Assembly (NCBI RefSeq): GCF_000006565.2
Contig: NC_031479.1
Span: 868,001 to 932,000 of the forward strand
Direction: 5' to 3'
DNA length: 64,000 nucleotides
From: Toxoplasma gondii ME49
Lineage: Eukaryota > Apicomplexa > Conoidasida > Eucoccidiorida > Sarcocystidae
The notes beneath the pieces are model-generated. The model saw nothing but the letters and a program-made list of their open reading frames with translations, had not been told where the DNA came from and made no database searches. This document shows, in pieces, positions 24,423 through 37,300 of the stretch (position 1 is its first letter; each line of letters begins with the position of its first letter). Both the position numbers and the translations under genes were made by a program.

Positions 24423-27400
24423 TCACGCGTCGGAGTCAGGACATCGAAGAAAGGGAGGACTGTCTGACGCCTGTCTCTGCATGCAGCGGTTCCTCCTCCG
24501 TTCTCTCTGTCTCGCCGGAGAGACGTAGAGGAAGAGTGGAATTGCCGTCAAGAGGAGACAGAGCAGCGACAAGAAGAAGGCCTCGAAGGACCACAGCCCG
24601 TCGTCTTCTCCCGCGTCGAGCGCGTGAAAATCGTCACTGACGGGAGCAACCTGAGAAGCGCGTCCATTCGTCGCGGCCGACGGAGAGGCCTGTCTGTCTA
24701 TCACTGTCTCTTCAAAATGCACGGCCGCCCACAAAAAGCTGCGAAGTCTCCAGATGGAGCCCAGAGTGCGCGCAACAAATGTCCCTCCGGCCTGCTCCTG
24801 GGCGCCGACGACGAGGGCCTCTGCACTGGCCACAGCGCGTCGAGCGAGGGTGGGCACTGAGACTCGGATAAACATCTCGACGGCGGCTCCCGCGCCCTCG
24901 AGAGATGCGACAGCAGACGCAACGAGGTCCGAAACCACCGCAGCGACCGGCGAGGGCACCACGCTGCTGACGAGGCCGATGCATGCATACAAGCCCTTCC
25001 ACGCGGTCCCGCAGACGCCGCCGCGGAGGAGGCGGAACAGCGACACGGCGGTCGTGGAGAGGAAGACGACGAAGGCTTCCAGGAAAGCGTGAGTGTCCTC
25101 AGCCAGAGCGACAATGGCGCAGAAGCAGATGACGAGAAGCAGAACGTAGGTCGCCACGAGTTTCTGTTCGACGGTGGGGAGCCAGGCGAAGACGACGACT
25201 CGCGGGCCTTCTTCGCTGGTCGCACAGGTGGAGGTCGACACGCGTCGTTGACTCTTGGAGAAGCAAGAGGCTCCTGGAATCCGCAGAGTCTGAAGGCGGC
25301 TTGTGCACTGGCGCAGCAGAGACTGAGGCGGGTCTCGACTCCCTCTGGACTCCCCGTTCACCCCCCAACTCCACAGCGACAGAAGGCTAGAGCCTCTGAA
25401 ACGCGTTGTCGCCCTGTGCAGCGAATGCCAGAGAGAAATGTGACGAGCGGAAACCGCGTCCGAATCGGGCTTCGCGAAGGCACTCGGCGCGGCAGATGCC
25501 TCCCGTGAGCAACGGGGACTGCCTGAAACCGACCCCACACCTTGCGGGCCTGCCTTCGGGCCCTCGCCCCCCCTGTCCTTCGAAGTGTCTCTGTCGCCGG
25601 CGGAAGGCGCGGCTGCCTCGACTCCCCGGGACTCCGCCGAGGCAGAAGAAGTCGCAAGAGAAAGAGACAACAGAGAAGACGAATGCGGAGAAGACAGAGA
25701 CACCGACGAGGAAGAAGGTGAAGGATGAAACAACGACGAAGAAATGGGGTCGTGTGTTTGCGCCTCCGCCACTTCGCCTAGGCGGCGATCGCTTGAACCC
25801 GCTTCTCCTGCTTGGGATTCGCCAACAAGCTCGGAGTCGTCGTTTCGGTTTCTCCGTTCCCTCGCCAACCGCCGCTGTCGCTCCGCCTTCTTGTTCTGCA
25901 GTGCCACAGCCACTGAGTCGATTCGGGCTGATCTCGCAGTGCGGCGAACAAAGGTGCTTGCGGCACTCGCAGGCGCAAATTCCTCCAAGATTTCTCCAGG
26001 CGCCAACAGAGCCGGCGTGGCTGCATGCCCCCCATGGACACAGTCAGGAGAAGAAACCTCCTGGGCGGTAGAAGGCGGCACCTTTTCGGTGGTGGAAGGA
26101 GGCGCTTCGTCAGCGGGCGAGGACACCTCGTCAGTGGAAGGGGAGATCAGAGGTGAAGAAAAACCATTCGCAGAAGCCGCTCCCGATGGTACACGGGCAT
26201 CCTCGGCCTGTTTTCTATCTTCAGTTGCTCCGGCACTTGTCTCTTTCTGGTCAGCCTGTTCGCCTCCCAAAGTTTCCTCTGCGGATCTGTCTGCCGCTCT
26301 CTGTTTTTCCTTCGCCCTCTGCCTGGCCTGCAGCGCGAGCGAGGCAGAGTCGACGCGCCGGGTCCGGCCTTGCCTCCTGACGAAGCGACTGGCGTCCTCC
26401 GCCGCCGCGAATTCCACGGGGATCTCCCCAGGTGCGAGAGCAGCCGGCGGTGAGTCTGTCTCAGTCTTGAGTGCTTCTTTCTCTGCCTTGTCCCCTTGGG
26501 TTTTGTCTCCTTCAAGACTCTCTGAAGCGCCGTACTGACTGCATTTGTCCTCTGTGGAATGATCGAGGAGACTGGAGGTCGGTGCCTGCCATTCCTCCTT
26601 TTCATCTTGGTTCCCGTCTCCACACTGCGTTTTCTCCCGCGTGTCTGTCGAGTCGAAAGAGACTCGCCCGAAAGACACATGTGACCTCTTGGACGAACGA
26701 GAGAGATTGACTTCGTTTTCTCTGTCATTTTCATTACCTGGCGCTTCCACCCCGTCACTGCGTGTCTGTTCTTCCTTGTTCATGGGTGCTAACAAAGCAT
26801 CGGGGGCCTCCTCATTCGCCTCCTCCGCTTCTGAGTTGCCGTCGCCGGCCGGACGCCTCCTGCCTTCTCCCTCGATTGTTCTGTCGCTCTCTGCCATCTC
26901 TTTCTCCGGCGCTTGCGCCTGAGCCTCCTTCTCGCCGTTCTGCTCTGTCTCACGAAGGTCGCCTTCTTCTTCACTCCCGGAGGGATCGCCAAGGGCCTGC
27001 CGTCTGAGCCAGGCGTTTCCGAGTTGCTGGCAGCGGTTCTTGGCATCCTCGTCTTCGTCCTCTTGGAGTCTGCGTTGCTCGTCTTCTTCCTCCTGTTCTT
27101 GCCGCTGAAGCAGGAGCGCCACTTCGCTGTCTGGCAACTGCCGTGAGTACTCCTGGAGCCACTCATGCAGTTGTCTCTGCACCTCTCGCGACCGCGCACA
27201 GCCGCCGCCTGCGACAGCTCCAGAAACGCGGGCCATCCCTCCTGCGTTCCCCACATTTGCGAGATTTGCATGCGTAGGCCGGCTACGAAGTTCGAGAGAC
27301 CCAGAGCCGACTCGAGCCGTTGTCGCGAGTCTCGTGACGTCTTGCGTCTGTGAGCGCTTCAGCCCAGGCGTCGAGTCGCCCCATTCGCCGGCCTCCGCCT

Positions 27401-30400
27401 CGACGCTTGAGAACCCGTCAGAGCCCAACGCGCCTGAAGAGTTCCGGGACTCGTGCCGGCTCCCGGCCTCCGCGGCCTCCATCCGGAGGCGATGGAGTCC
27501 GTCGTCGTTCCCGGCACGGGGCGTGGAGGAGGCGGCGTCAATCCGGGCGACGACGGTTTTCTTTCTGCCCTGCGCGCGAAGGCCCGGGCCACCTGTCCCC
27601 GGCTTCAGACAGCTTTTCAGGCCGCAGCTGTCCGGCGAGACACTCCCCGTCGACGCGGTCGTCGAAAGCGAGTCCCCCAGAAGCCGTGACGGATGGCGCG
27701 GGCTCGAGAGACTCGGAGACACGCGCGCGGAGAAAAGGGGCGAGGCATGGTGCGGAGAAGTCTCAAAAGCCGAGTCTGGAGAAGGCGAAAACCCGTGGAC
27801 ATCTGTCTCCCCAGAAGACGCGCTACCTCTTTTCCGGTCTCTGCTGAGGACGACAGACAAGCCGCAGTCGCCGCTCTCAGAGAGCAGCTCTCTCTCGTCC
27901 TCGAAGAAATCCCCAGTGTCAGCGCAAGCGTGCAACGCGTAGATAAACACCACGGCTGGGGCTGCGAAGTTCAACAAGACGTTTGTGGAGAGCGTGAGGA
28001 GCGAGGAAGGGAGCGCGAAAACGGGACTGAAAGTCAAGAGCCAATACAACAACCACGGAAGCTTCGAAGCCGTGAAAAACGCAGACTGCTTGTCCATGCA
28101 GATCGCCATGTTGATCAGATCGTACCTGTGAGAGAAACGACAAAGCGAAGGCGATGATCCGGGTGAACAGATCAAGAAAAATACACATAAGAACGAAGAA
28201 CTGGTACTCTGAGGAAGACGAACCGCAGGTGGGAGGGGAGATCGACGATGAAGGAAGCGACAAAGAAAAACAAGAACAGAACAAGCAGAAGAACGCGTAG
28301 AAGAACATGCGGGATCACCTTGACACAAGCTAGAACTGGAAAAGGGATTGGCCCATTTCGCTGCGCATCTGCTGGCGTTCGTTCTCGTCAACGCCCAGAT
28401 CTGACAGCTGTGGTCGGATTGCGCGTACGCAGTAAACGACAGAAAATGAATCACTCTGATACAAAGCAGCAGCATTTCCGAAGCCGGTGTTTTTTTAGGA
28501 AATACCACGAGGTAGACTACTGGCTTAGATCGTGAAAAATTTCGTTTACCGGCCCCGCGTACTAAGAGATGCACCTGCAGCTGAGTTGCATGGCCTTCCT
28601 CCAACTTCTACTCCCTCACTGTTTTTTGCAGCTCTCTGCGTCTGCCACGTCTCTCGTGCTTTTGCGGCACTCACCGGCAACTGATTTGCCCCGTGACGAT
28701 GTTCGGCAGGAGGGCGAAAACGTGGAAGAAGCAGATGCATGCGACAGCGACGAAGGATGGAGAGGAGGGAAGCATGGCGGCGATGACATTCGAGGAGGCC
28801 GAGGGAGCGGGGAAGGCCGCCGCACAGAGATAGCCAAAGAAGAAATAGACTGCACAAGAAAATGCCGTGCTCGTGAGGATTGTACGCGTCACCTGCACCA
28901 CACCCAGACAGAACAAACAAGGCCAATGACAACACCGGGGTGTGCAAACGCCTCGCCTTCCCCCCCTCCCCCCCCCGCGAAAGGAGTGGTCACCTTCCTC
29001 CGCGTCTCCTGGGCTCTCTGCTGTCACAAATGGTTTTTGACTAACAAAGCGGCGCTGAGCTGAGGCTCGACGAGTCCACGCAAATTCGAGCAAGTGTACG
29101 TTTTTCGATTTCGCTCCCAAGAGACGAGGTTCAGGAGTGCACCGATTCGTCTGCCGTCCGTGTTTCCGGCGTTGGCCTCTCTGACTTCTCGACCGTGCCG
29201 TCTAGTCTTTGCGCGTTCTCTTCCACAGCACCACGGCAGAGCACTAAACCCCAGATTCTGTACACCCCACTGTGTGAGACGACATCATGTCCGTACCGGG
29301 ACGTCGTCTTTGATTTCGTTAGCCCAACTGGGCAGTGCATTCGAGAAGCTGTAGGCGTCGACGAAGGTGGAGACAAGACTGCCGATGCCACTCCCTCGAA
29401 CGATTGCGGAAGGCCAGGGTGACGCGAGGAACGACCCTTCGAGCTTCCCATTCGCGAGTGTCTCCGAGTGTGAAAAGCGAGTGTCGACTTGGTTCAGAAT
29501 TTGATCGGCGCGACCGCAGACTTCGGTGCCAGCGAACGTTCCCGGAATACGCGGGGCGACCGCACAGGTGCCGGGTATGTGTACAGCTCGCGTGGCGTCT
29601 GAAGACGGCGAGGCGGACGCCAAGGGCGACGACGCGGCGGACGGGAAGAGGGACGACAAGGCGGATGCGGAGGAGACGCGCAGCAGGACGAGAGCAGCGG
29701 AGGCAGTGATCTGAAAGACGGCCGCGATGATCGCTCCGAAGGAAAGAAACTGGAGTTGCATGTTGTCCTGCAGATCGGCGGCAGCCAGATGCAGACAAAT
29801 CCCAGCGGTCACCACGTACCCGAGAGTGATGCCCATGTGCCCGACACACGGTGTACATACACCCGAGGACTGCCCGAGGGTCGAGCCTGCGGCTGCGGCG
29901 GCGAGGTCGGACAGCGCAGCGTCCGAGTGGCCCTGCGCGTCCGCTGTTCTGGGGCGGAAAAAAGCCGTCACCACGGCGGGCAGGAGCGACGACGTGGTCG
30001 GCTCCTCTCCGTCGCAGTTGGGTGTACATACACCCGAGAAGACCTCTTCGATCTGGTGCTGGCTCGGCAGCGCGTAGAGAAACGGCAGTGCCGGCACCGC
30101 GAACGGCTGCGGGGCACTGCCTCTGCTGTAGCCGATCGCGAAGGCCCGGGGCAAAGTCAAGGGAAACGCAGAAAGAAGAGACGAGACGGTCTCTGGAAGG
30201 AAGCCCAAAGGAAGACAGAGCGCATTCGTAACCGCAGAGAAGAGACGCGAAAGCGACATCCACGACGCGTCTAGGGCGTCCTGCGCTTCCGACAGGCCGT
30301 CTGAAAAGAACAGGGCGAAGCTGGCTTGCGGATCGAAGTTCGGGAACCAGGACGCGACGGTCGACATCGGGCCGCCAACCAGCGACAGAAGGAGAAACAG

Positions 30401-32202
30401 CAGCGAAACGAAGGCATCGAAGAAAACGAAAAGTGGCCGGAGAAGAAGCGCGGACAGTTCACCCAGCCACTCGACGGCGCCACAGACGGAGAGGAACGGA
30501 CTGACGTCCGTGGGGAGAAGCGGGAGGAAAAGGGTGAAGGAGAAAATGCGCAGAAACAGACAATCGAGACAATACGCCACGAGCAGAGCAGCCGAACAAG
30601 TAGATAGAAAAGTGTTCAAGTGCAGCAGCATGGTAAACGTTCGAGGGAAGCTCGGAGGTAGAAGCGGCGGGGCTGTGGTGATGATGCCGTGGACTCCACG
30701 GACGACTCGCGTGTACAGATCAGTCGCGGCACCGACCGCGAGGAGAGACCATCGCCTCACGTTGCATACAGACACCAGCGCCCGGAAAACCGAAGAAACG
30801 GAGAACCTCACTTTCGCCATAGTCTCCGGAGGAGTCTGTGACGCGACAGTCACAATTGCATCTTCACTGGCGACCCTGCCTGGTTTCCTCGCCTGCTCCC
30901 CGTCTGCCTCCAGAGCAGCGCCCGCCGCCCTCCTTCCCACGCCAGGCTGTGGTGCCTCTACACCCGAGGCCGGAGACTCGCGACCCCCCTGTCGGTTGGC
31001 CATCAAACGAAGAAAGCGTCTGAGGAGCGGCGCAGGACCATAGGGGAAGTCGACCGCGCCAGCAGAGGGAGGAGAAGAAGTCGAGGAACTGTCTCCGTCT
31101 CTCCCTTCGCTCCCTCCAGAGAGCGGACCCAAGCCGGTACCGGTGACCGGGTGAAGCCGCTTCTGAGAACGCGCTCCGTGCATAGGCGCAAGGTAGTGCC
31201 GGACTGTAGCAGAGTACTCGAAGCGCTCGTTGAAGTTTTGATTGTTTTCAATGAGCGTCACGGACTCGAGGAGGAGCAGAGAGCATACGAAGGAGAGCAC
31301 GCAGAAGAGGAGATTCATCAGCAGCGAGGGCAGCCAGCCAAAGTCGATCAGCGTCAGAGGCATCGACGTGAGACCTGCATGCGAAGAAGCAACGGCAAGA
31401 GTCGGAACAACTCGAGTTCAGGGCGAAGCAAAACACATCCTTGGGGAGAAACTGGCAGGAGCGATTGGGGGACATGAAGATCCAGAGTGGAGAGAGGACG
31501 GGGGCAGGCCCACAGTCACGAATAGAAAGAAATGCAGGACACTGTCCCTCATCATAGACGACGGCGTTTACAGATGTGCGTCTAAAAGGGGAAGAAATCC
31601 TCGAGAGTACCCCAAAAACGATGAATGCGCTACTGGGAGTCTGCCGCGGAACATGTCCGAACCCTAGGAGTTTATACACCATGTGTTCTGTCCTGAGCCG
31701 GAGTTTCGAGACAAGAGCTTTTAAACCTGCCCTCTTCGTCGTTCCCGTCCCCTGTAAGATCAACTTGTTGCGCGCCTTCCTCTCTTCTCTGGAAGCTTCC
31801 CCACTCACCTGAGGCGAGAATCTGGTTGCACACGAAGACAAATGACGCCGACATGCCGATGCTCTTTTTGTATTTCCAGCTCACAGTTAGGTACCGCTTT
31901 CGTCTTCTCTCGAAGGCGGGTGGCCGCTGTTTGCCCTCTTCGTCACCAGAATTGTGTTGCCGAGATAACCAGCCGAAGACGCTCCGGCGTATCTCAGAGT
32001 TTCGCTGGTGTCCTGAACCTCCTCCTAAGAAGGAAGTTGCACTGCGCAGAAAGATACTCCTCTTCTCTCTACCGACGCCCTCATTTTCTTTGTTCTCTTG
32101 CCTCCGCGCTTCTCTCGCCCCGCGTCCTAGCCACCGGATGAGGGTGACGACCCTCTGGGGAACCTTCCCCGAGGAAGGCGCGGTGTCTCCCTTGTTTCCC
32201 AT
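24423..32202 (-). CDS. AAAP-type transmembrane amino acid transporter (~2130 aa, 4 exons)
   Basis: Exons on the minus strand: 32202-31809, 31374-29297, 28892-28675 and 28125-24423. Every junction is GT-AG and phase-consistent. Joining exons 1 and 2 builds the first family segment, SFVFVCNQILASG followed by LTSMPLTLIDFGW, and then a hydrophobic segment at ~143-165. Exon 2 ends with LPSWANEIKDDVP, close to the PSWxNEKKxDV motif of vacuolar-type amino acid transporters, and exon 3 continues with VTRTILTSTAFSCAVYFFFG. Exon 4 opens RYDLINM and holds paired membrane segments to ~residue 975. Further hydrophobic segments lie near the C-terminus. By family it moves neutral or cationic amino acids with protons; substrate and membrane cannot be read here. 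Unusual are the long loop after segment 2 (~185-330) and a ~900-residue acidic, low-complexity insertion holding two copies of an LAPGEI repeat. Normal members are 400-600 aa. Confidence 0.82.
25850..26450 (-). repeat. Two-copy LAPGEI protein repeat in transporter exon 4
   Basis: Two ~50-residue units are encoded about 420 bp apart. The upstream copy (about 26290-26450) contains LAPGEIPVEFAAAEDAS, then FVRR, then VDSASLALQ. The downstream copy (about 25850-26020) contains LAPGEILEEFAPASAAS, then FVRR, then IDSVAVALQ. Each ends in a Lys/Arg/Gln-rich helix-like tail. Both lie in the large hydrophilic insertion of the transporter. The match covers ordered positions, so it is a duplicated module and not only shared composition. 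Confidence 0.75.
28960..28976. repeat. Cytosine runs C7-T-C9 in transporter intron 2
   Basis: Seven C, one T, then nine C occur on the plus strand inside the intron between transporter exons 2 and 3 (29296-28893). In the sense strand this is G9-A-G7, a possible quadruplex or slippage site. Confidence 0.85.
29850..29867. repeat. 18-bp quasi-palindrome, copy A
   Basis: GGTGTACATACACCCGAG is present here and again, base for base, at 30021-30038, 171 bp or exactly 57 codons away. The first 14 bases read almost the same on both strands. On the minus strand it lies in transporter exon 2 and encodes SGVCTP in both copies. Confidence 0.9.
30021..30038. repeat. 18-bp quasi-palindrome, copy B
   Basis: Identical to the copy at 29850-29867 and read as SGVCTP in transporter exon 2. 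The flanking DNA differs between the copies. A degenerate relative, GGTGTACATTCACCGAA, occurs at 32925-32941 upstream of the same gene; like this copy it is preceded by GTTG. Confidence 0.9.
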
Positions 32203-34304
32203 CGTAGAGGTTCCTCAGAAGACGTAAGGGAGAGGACGCCAAGAAGAGCTAGAAGAGCAACTTCATGTCGAACGCGTGCAACTCCCGACAGCTGCATAGG
32301 TGCAATGCTGCACACCACCTACGAGGGGGAATGGGGCCTGGCAACTTCAGACGCGCTATCCAGGAGTCCAACTTGACCGGGTGTGTAGTAAATTTGTTTA
32401 CTCCCTAGAAAACGCCTTCCGAGACAGAAGCAACAGAGAAACTCGGGATGGACAGAGGCGCCTTCTACGACGAGCAGCAGCCAGATGGGAAAAGCGGCCG
32501 CAGGTCCTCGAACGGGGAGCCGCGGGAATAGATGGCCAAGAGATCGGGAAAAAGGCGACAGGCGTGGTGACACCGGAACGAAGCCAAACTTGTCACAGAG
32601 GGAGCTTGTTCGAGCATGCATAAAATCGCAGACGAACAGCCGCTTTCATGCAAGTCGATGCCAGGAAGAAAGAGTAGCTTTCTTAAGTATGCATATAACT
32701 TTACCGAGGCAGACGAAAAGCCGGGGCCAGCGGGTATGGAAACGGGAACACGTGTAGAGAGCCCTTCCCGTGAAAATGACATCCCCAAGACATGGAGCAT
32801 AAAACGCTGGGTAGGTTGAAGGCGTCTCGCAGTCGAGGTTCGGATAAAGACGCGGCTTCTACACACTCCGGCACTTTCCACGGAGCAAAACCAACGGCGT
32901 CAAGACGGATCTGCGCAATGGTTGGGTGTACATTCACCGAAGTAAGTTGGCAAGTGTTCAGCTCGATATTGTCGAGCTGCAACACGAAAGACAGCCAAGT
33001 CCACGGGCTCGAAGGTGCCAGAACATCTGTTCCGGCGAGTTTAAGTCGCTGCGTTAACGGGCCGTGAACACCCTTTTAAAAGCGCCCGTGGAACGGTCCG
33101 AGTCAGCCGGAAAATCGTGACAAACGAGGGGAGAAACGCGAGGCGGGAAGTGCCTCCGGCATCTGTCCCGCCTGCCGTGCGGTGTGCCGCGTTCGGAGGT
33201 TCTCGAGCTGCCTTTCCCTCGCACTGCATACGAGCGATACCAGCAGTCCATACAGTAAGGCCGGAATCCAAACGCTGGAAAATTCCCTTGCGGTAGGATA
33301 GTGAAATCCCGGGCTGTCGCTGCTGCCTCTAGCGAAACATCACCCCGAAGAGGCTCCGCGAAGACGTCAGCTCCAGTCAAGCAAAACACTCAGATATTCT
33401 GAAAGTGACACATTTGCGGCGGACTTCTGTATCCGCTGTACTTGTGGGATTGAGACCAGCGCTTGCTTCTAGAACGTTTTTTTCGGTCGCAGTTCACCCT
33501 CCGCGCTCTACAGGGGGAAGGCAACGATCCAGCCCCCGCGACGAGACGCACAGCTTTCGACGGGGAGGCGCCCGTGTGCTGTTCGCTGTTTCAGCTGTTT
33601 GAGGGTGGAGGAAGAAAAGTCAAGGTCGCCCTTCCTTCTGCAATGCTCAAGGCCGTGAACTGAAGCTACACACGTTCTATTCAGTTGATAACCACGAATT
33701 GTCTGTGCACTGACACTTACACGTAGATTCACACTGCGAACAGACAGCTCATCGACCCGCTTTGCGGGTGAGTGAAATCACGGGAGAAAAGGGGGAGCTT
33801 GGAGGGTGGCTCGAGCACCGCATGCGCCTGTGAAGAACGTGCACCGAAAAAGCGACGTTCTGTTGTTTGACACCTGCACAAATTCACTTTTCTCCACTTC
33901 TGGGTCTCCAAAAGTGGAATCTCTTCCCCGCTTTGTCAGCCCGTTTGTGTCTCTTTCCCCTGTCTCTTGCTGCCTCTCTTCAATCGCCCTGCATTCGTCG
34001 TATGTCACAAAAAGTCACACTGCATGAGGTTCTGCCTCGTCTTTGCAAAAGGCCGGAGATTTCTGCAGTTGCATTTTTCACTGCAGCAAATGGCGCCGGT
34101 CTCACTCTCTGTCCTGTTCGAAGAACTCTGCCTTTTCGCGTGTAAAAGAGTCTCTGCTGCCGTGTGTTTCCAAAGGACGACTCCCTGATGTTCTCTTGAG
34201 AGTTCTGCGGTCCGCTGTGAGCTTTCCGACTCAACATTTCCCCCGCTTTCTCTTCTGACAGAGCCCCTTCCACGTCTCACTGTCCAGGTGTACCAACAGC
34301 GAAA
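32203..34304. promoter_or_regulatory. 2.1-kb divergent promoter region
   Basis: This lies between the start codons of the minus-strand transporter and the plus-strand gene at 34305, so it must carry both promoters unless unseen upstream exons exist. Frames here are short and lack family motifs. It includes a degenerate copy (32925-32941) of the 18-bp quasi-palindrome found in the transporter exon. No core promoter element is clear enough to place. Confidence 0.5.
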
Positions 34305-37300
34305 ATGGATTTGAGCGGAACTCCTTTTCCTGCTTTTACGGGTCGCGAGGACGACAAGAGGCCATCACCTACGCGGTCTTCAGGAGGTGAAGGAAGAAGA
34401 CGCAAGGTGGCTCTTGGTGAAGAAACTTCTTCTTATGGCTCTTCTGCTTCTGCAGAAGATGCCTCCTTGAACAGAACTATGGTGCCTTTCGTGCTCCGTC
34501 AGTCTTCCACGTCCAGTCCCGCCTGTCCTGTCTGCTCTTCGTCTCCTCTCCGTGTGGATGGTCCCACAAATGCAGATCGGGCGATGCGAGACTCTGCGCA
34601 TGTCGCTTCACGCGCCTCCACTCCTTCTCCCCGTCCTTTTCTGCACTCTCTGTTGCCTTCGCCTAGTCGGAATCTCTCATGCCCCCTGCCGCGGGATAAG
34701 AGTGCAGAAGAGGCCCTCAGTCTCCCGACTCGGCTTGCCGTCCCTAGCCTGTCTCTTCACGTTGGAGAGTTTTTTGAGGAATACGGAGCAGCTGTTGACA
34801 AGGTTTCCTGGCGCGGATTCGCGGCGAATTTGAGAAGGTCTTCTCCTGTCGACGCTGTTTCCGCCGTTGCGGACCTCTCTTCTGCTTCTCGTTCCTCCTC
34901 TTCCTCGTCATGTGCTTCGGCGAGCATCCCGCCTGTCCAACCGCTTTCTCTGCGAGGCGTTGCATTCGAATATGGTCATGACGTTGTCTCTTCAAGGAGC
35001 GAAGCTCTGTTTTTTCCATCTTTTGATGAAAAAGAATTCCTCTCGAGGCCGACGTCGGTGGCATCCTCTTCTGTTTCACCGTCCTCTGCTGCCTCCTGCG
35101 CTGGCCCGTCTTTCTGTTCTTCTCCAGGCCTTGGCGTATCCGTCGCTGAGTCGATGTCTCTTCCTCCGAATTGTGGCAATGCCCCAGGGAACAGTGGAGA
35201 CTCAGATCTACTGGCGACTCTGTCTAGCTCCCAACTTCACACAGGGAATCGAAGGACTTTGTCTAGAGATGCCGAGCGTGCGTCTTTGTTTTCTCCTTGT
35301 TCTCTCGTCAGAAGCGCTTCTACGTCGCCCCGGTCAGCTGTCTCTGCAGGCGAGGGACGCTCTGGAGATTCCTGCTCAAAGACTTGGTTTTATCCGTTGT
35401 TGCGTCGCGGACGCCCCATGTATTCTTCGTCTCTCTCCGTCGACCATCCCCGTGTTCCTTTATCTGAGACATCAGATACACCTTTCTCTTCTTCCCTTCT
35501 TCCGTCTTCCTCGCACTTTCCTGATAATCTTCTTCGGCCTACCGTTCCCTCGTCGCTGCCCTTGCTCGCGTCGCTCTCGCCCTTGTGTTTCTCGACATCT
35601 CTCTCTCCGTCTGTCTTCCTCTCGCCTTCGTCTCGGCTCTTTGTCTCTCCTCTTCGCCCCCTTTTCTGCAGCTCTCTCTCGACTTCTCTCTTCGCTTCTT
35701 CTTTTCTGGCGCCCCGAGGCTTCTACGCCTCTTCAGCAGTCCCCCCCACTTCGTCTTCTTCGCCGCCTTCTTCTTCCTCTGGGCCTTCTCCCGCTCCACA
35801 AGGTCAGCCGTCTGCGCCTAGGAGGAAGCGAGGTCGGGGGATTCGTTTTTTTCCGGCTTTTCCTGTGCACCGCTGTCGGGGTGTGTCTTTCACAGCTCCG
35901 GAGACAGGCGAGAAAGTCTGCTACGGTCAGTTCGATGAAGGCGCAGGCATTCTCTTGGTGTCCCCGGAGGTCCTCGACAGCATGAGTCTCGCCTCGCGCT
36001 CACCCTTCTTCGATGGCTTCGTCCTCAGACAAATGACTCCCAACGTGGTCCACAATCAAGTCCACCGCGAGGTCTCTGCCTTCCTCGCCGCTGCAGCCAA
36101 ACTCGGAAAGGGCGATGCCGCCTCACAGACTCCTGGAGACAAGGAAACAGGAGACAAGGGAGACGCGGGAGATGGACAGGAGGCGAAGAGCGCTGTGGGG
36201 GGAACCTCTTCCAGTCGCAATCGGACGAATGGAAAGGGTCTTTATGTGAAGAAATTGTCGGGGAGTTTGACGACGCCCCAGCTTGCCGCACCCATTCTCA
36301 CGGAGCTCGAACAGAACGGACGGTGTAGCGTTCCTGTGCAGTTCATCGAATTCAAGCGTGGAAAGGAAAAGGATCTAAACCTCTGCGTCGGTACGTAATC
36401 AGGATTCTCCTCAGAGCACAATCGATATATCTCAAGCATTCAGATTCGAGCTCGACGACCAGTCTTCCGTGTGCAGTGACAACTTCTCGAAAAGAAGCTT
36501 CTTTCCTTCCGGCCTTCACAGTCCACATGTTTGCACAGAGCGTCAACACGCTGCGATAGCGACAGCGGGAACAGCTCACCACGGACTCCCCCTTGTTTCG
36601 ACTCCGTAGCGACTCAGTGAAAGATGTGTAGAACGAGCTTAATACAGTGTATAAAAAACGACAAGGTACAATGGTATCGGAAGCAGTGGGAAGCATTCAC
36701 CATCCAGATGTGTCTATGTTTCCCCTTTGCTGCACGCGTGGAGACAGCAGGAGCGATGGGCTCAGATTAAACTTTCCGTTTGTCTCACGTCGATGCCTCA
36801 CCGCTATTCTTGGGTTTGCCGACCTGCCGTGAAGGCTACCAGATTTTTTAGTCATGGTTGATGCATTGTCTCTTTTAGTGCACTGTATTGGATGAGAGTA
36901 GAGATCGACACTTCGCTCAATACGACGCATCGTTGACACCCCCACAGATGTAGAAGGAACTGCAGATGAGCACTGGCTAGTCTGGGTGGGGGCTTGGGAG
37001 GTCGTGCATGCATACGGAGTCTCTTGCCTGTGCTTCTCTTTGTTTTTGTGTTTTATCGCATGCGAGCCCTCTCCAGTTCTTCAAGTCTGATCATTGCGCC
37101 TTCAAACGCCCCTCTCTTTCTCATTTGTCCATCGAGACTCACCCCCCTAATAGGACACTCTGTGCATGCTGACGGGACTTCTTGGGCGTCTGTTGGGATG
37201 TCTTGTGCATGTTGTGTCCCCCTCGCTGTGTGTGACATCTAGGCGACTGCTACTGGTTGGGTCTGAAGATTCCTCTCCAGGCGTGTAATCCATTTCTTCT

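Noticed and set aside
28129..28235. Hydrophobic minus-strand frame (YQFFVLMCIF) as an extra transporter exon
   Set aside because: Its acceptor phase does not match exon 3, and the exon 3 to exon 4 join is already consistent.
28126..28604. Upstream extension of transporter exon 4 to a Met at 28604
   Set aside because: Joining exon 3 (ending 28675) directly to 28125 restores phase and gives CRYDLINM, whereas the extension reads through intron-like sequence.
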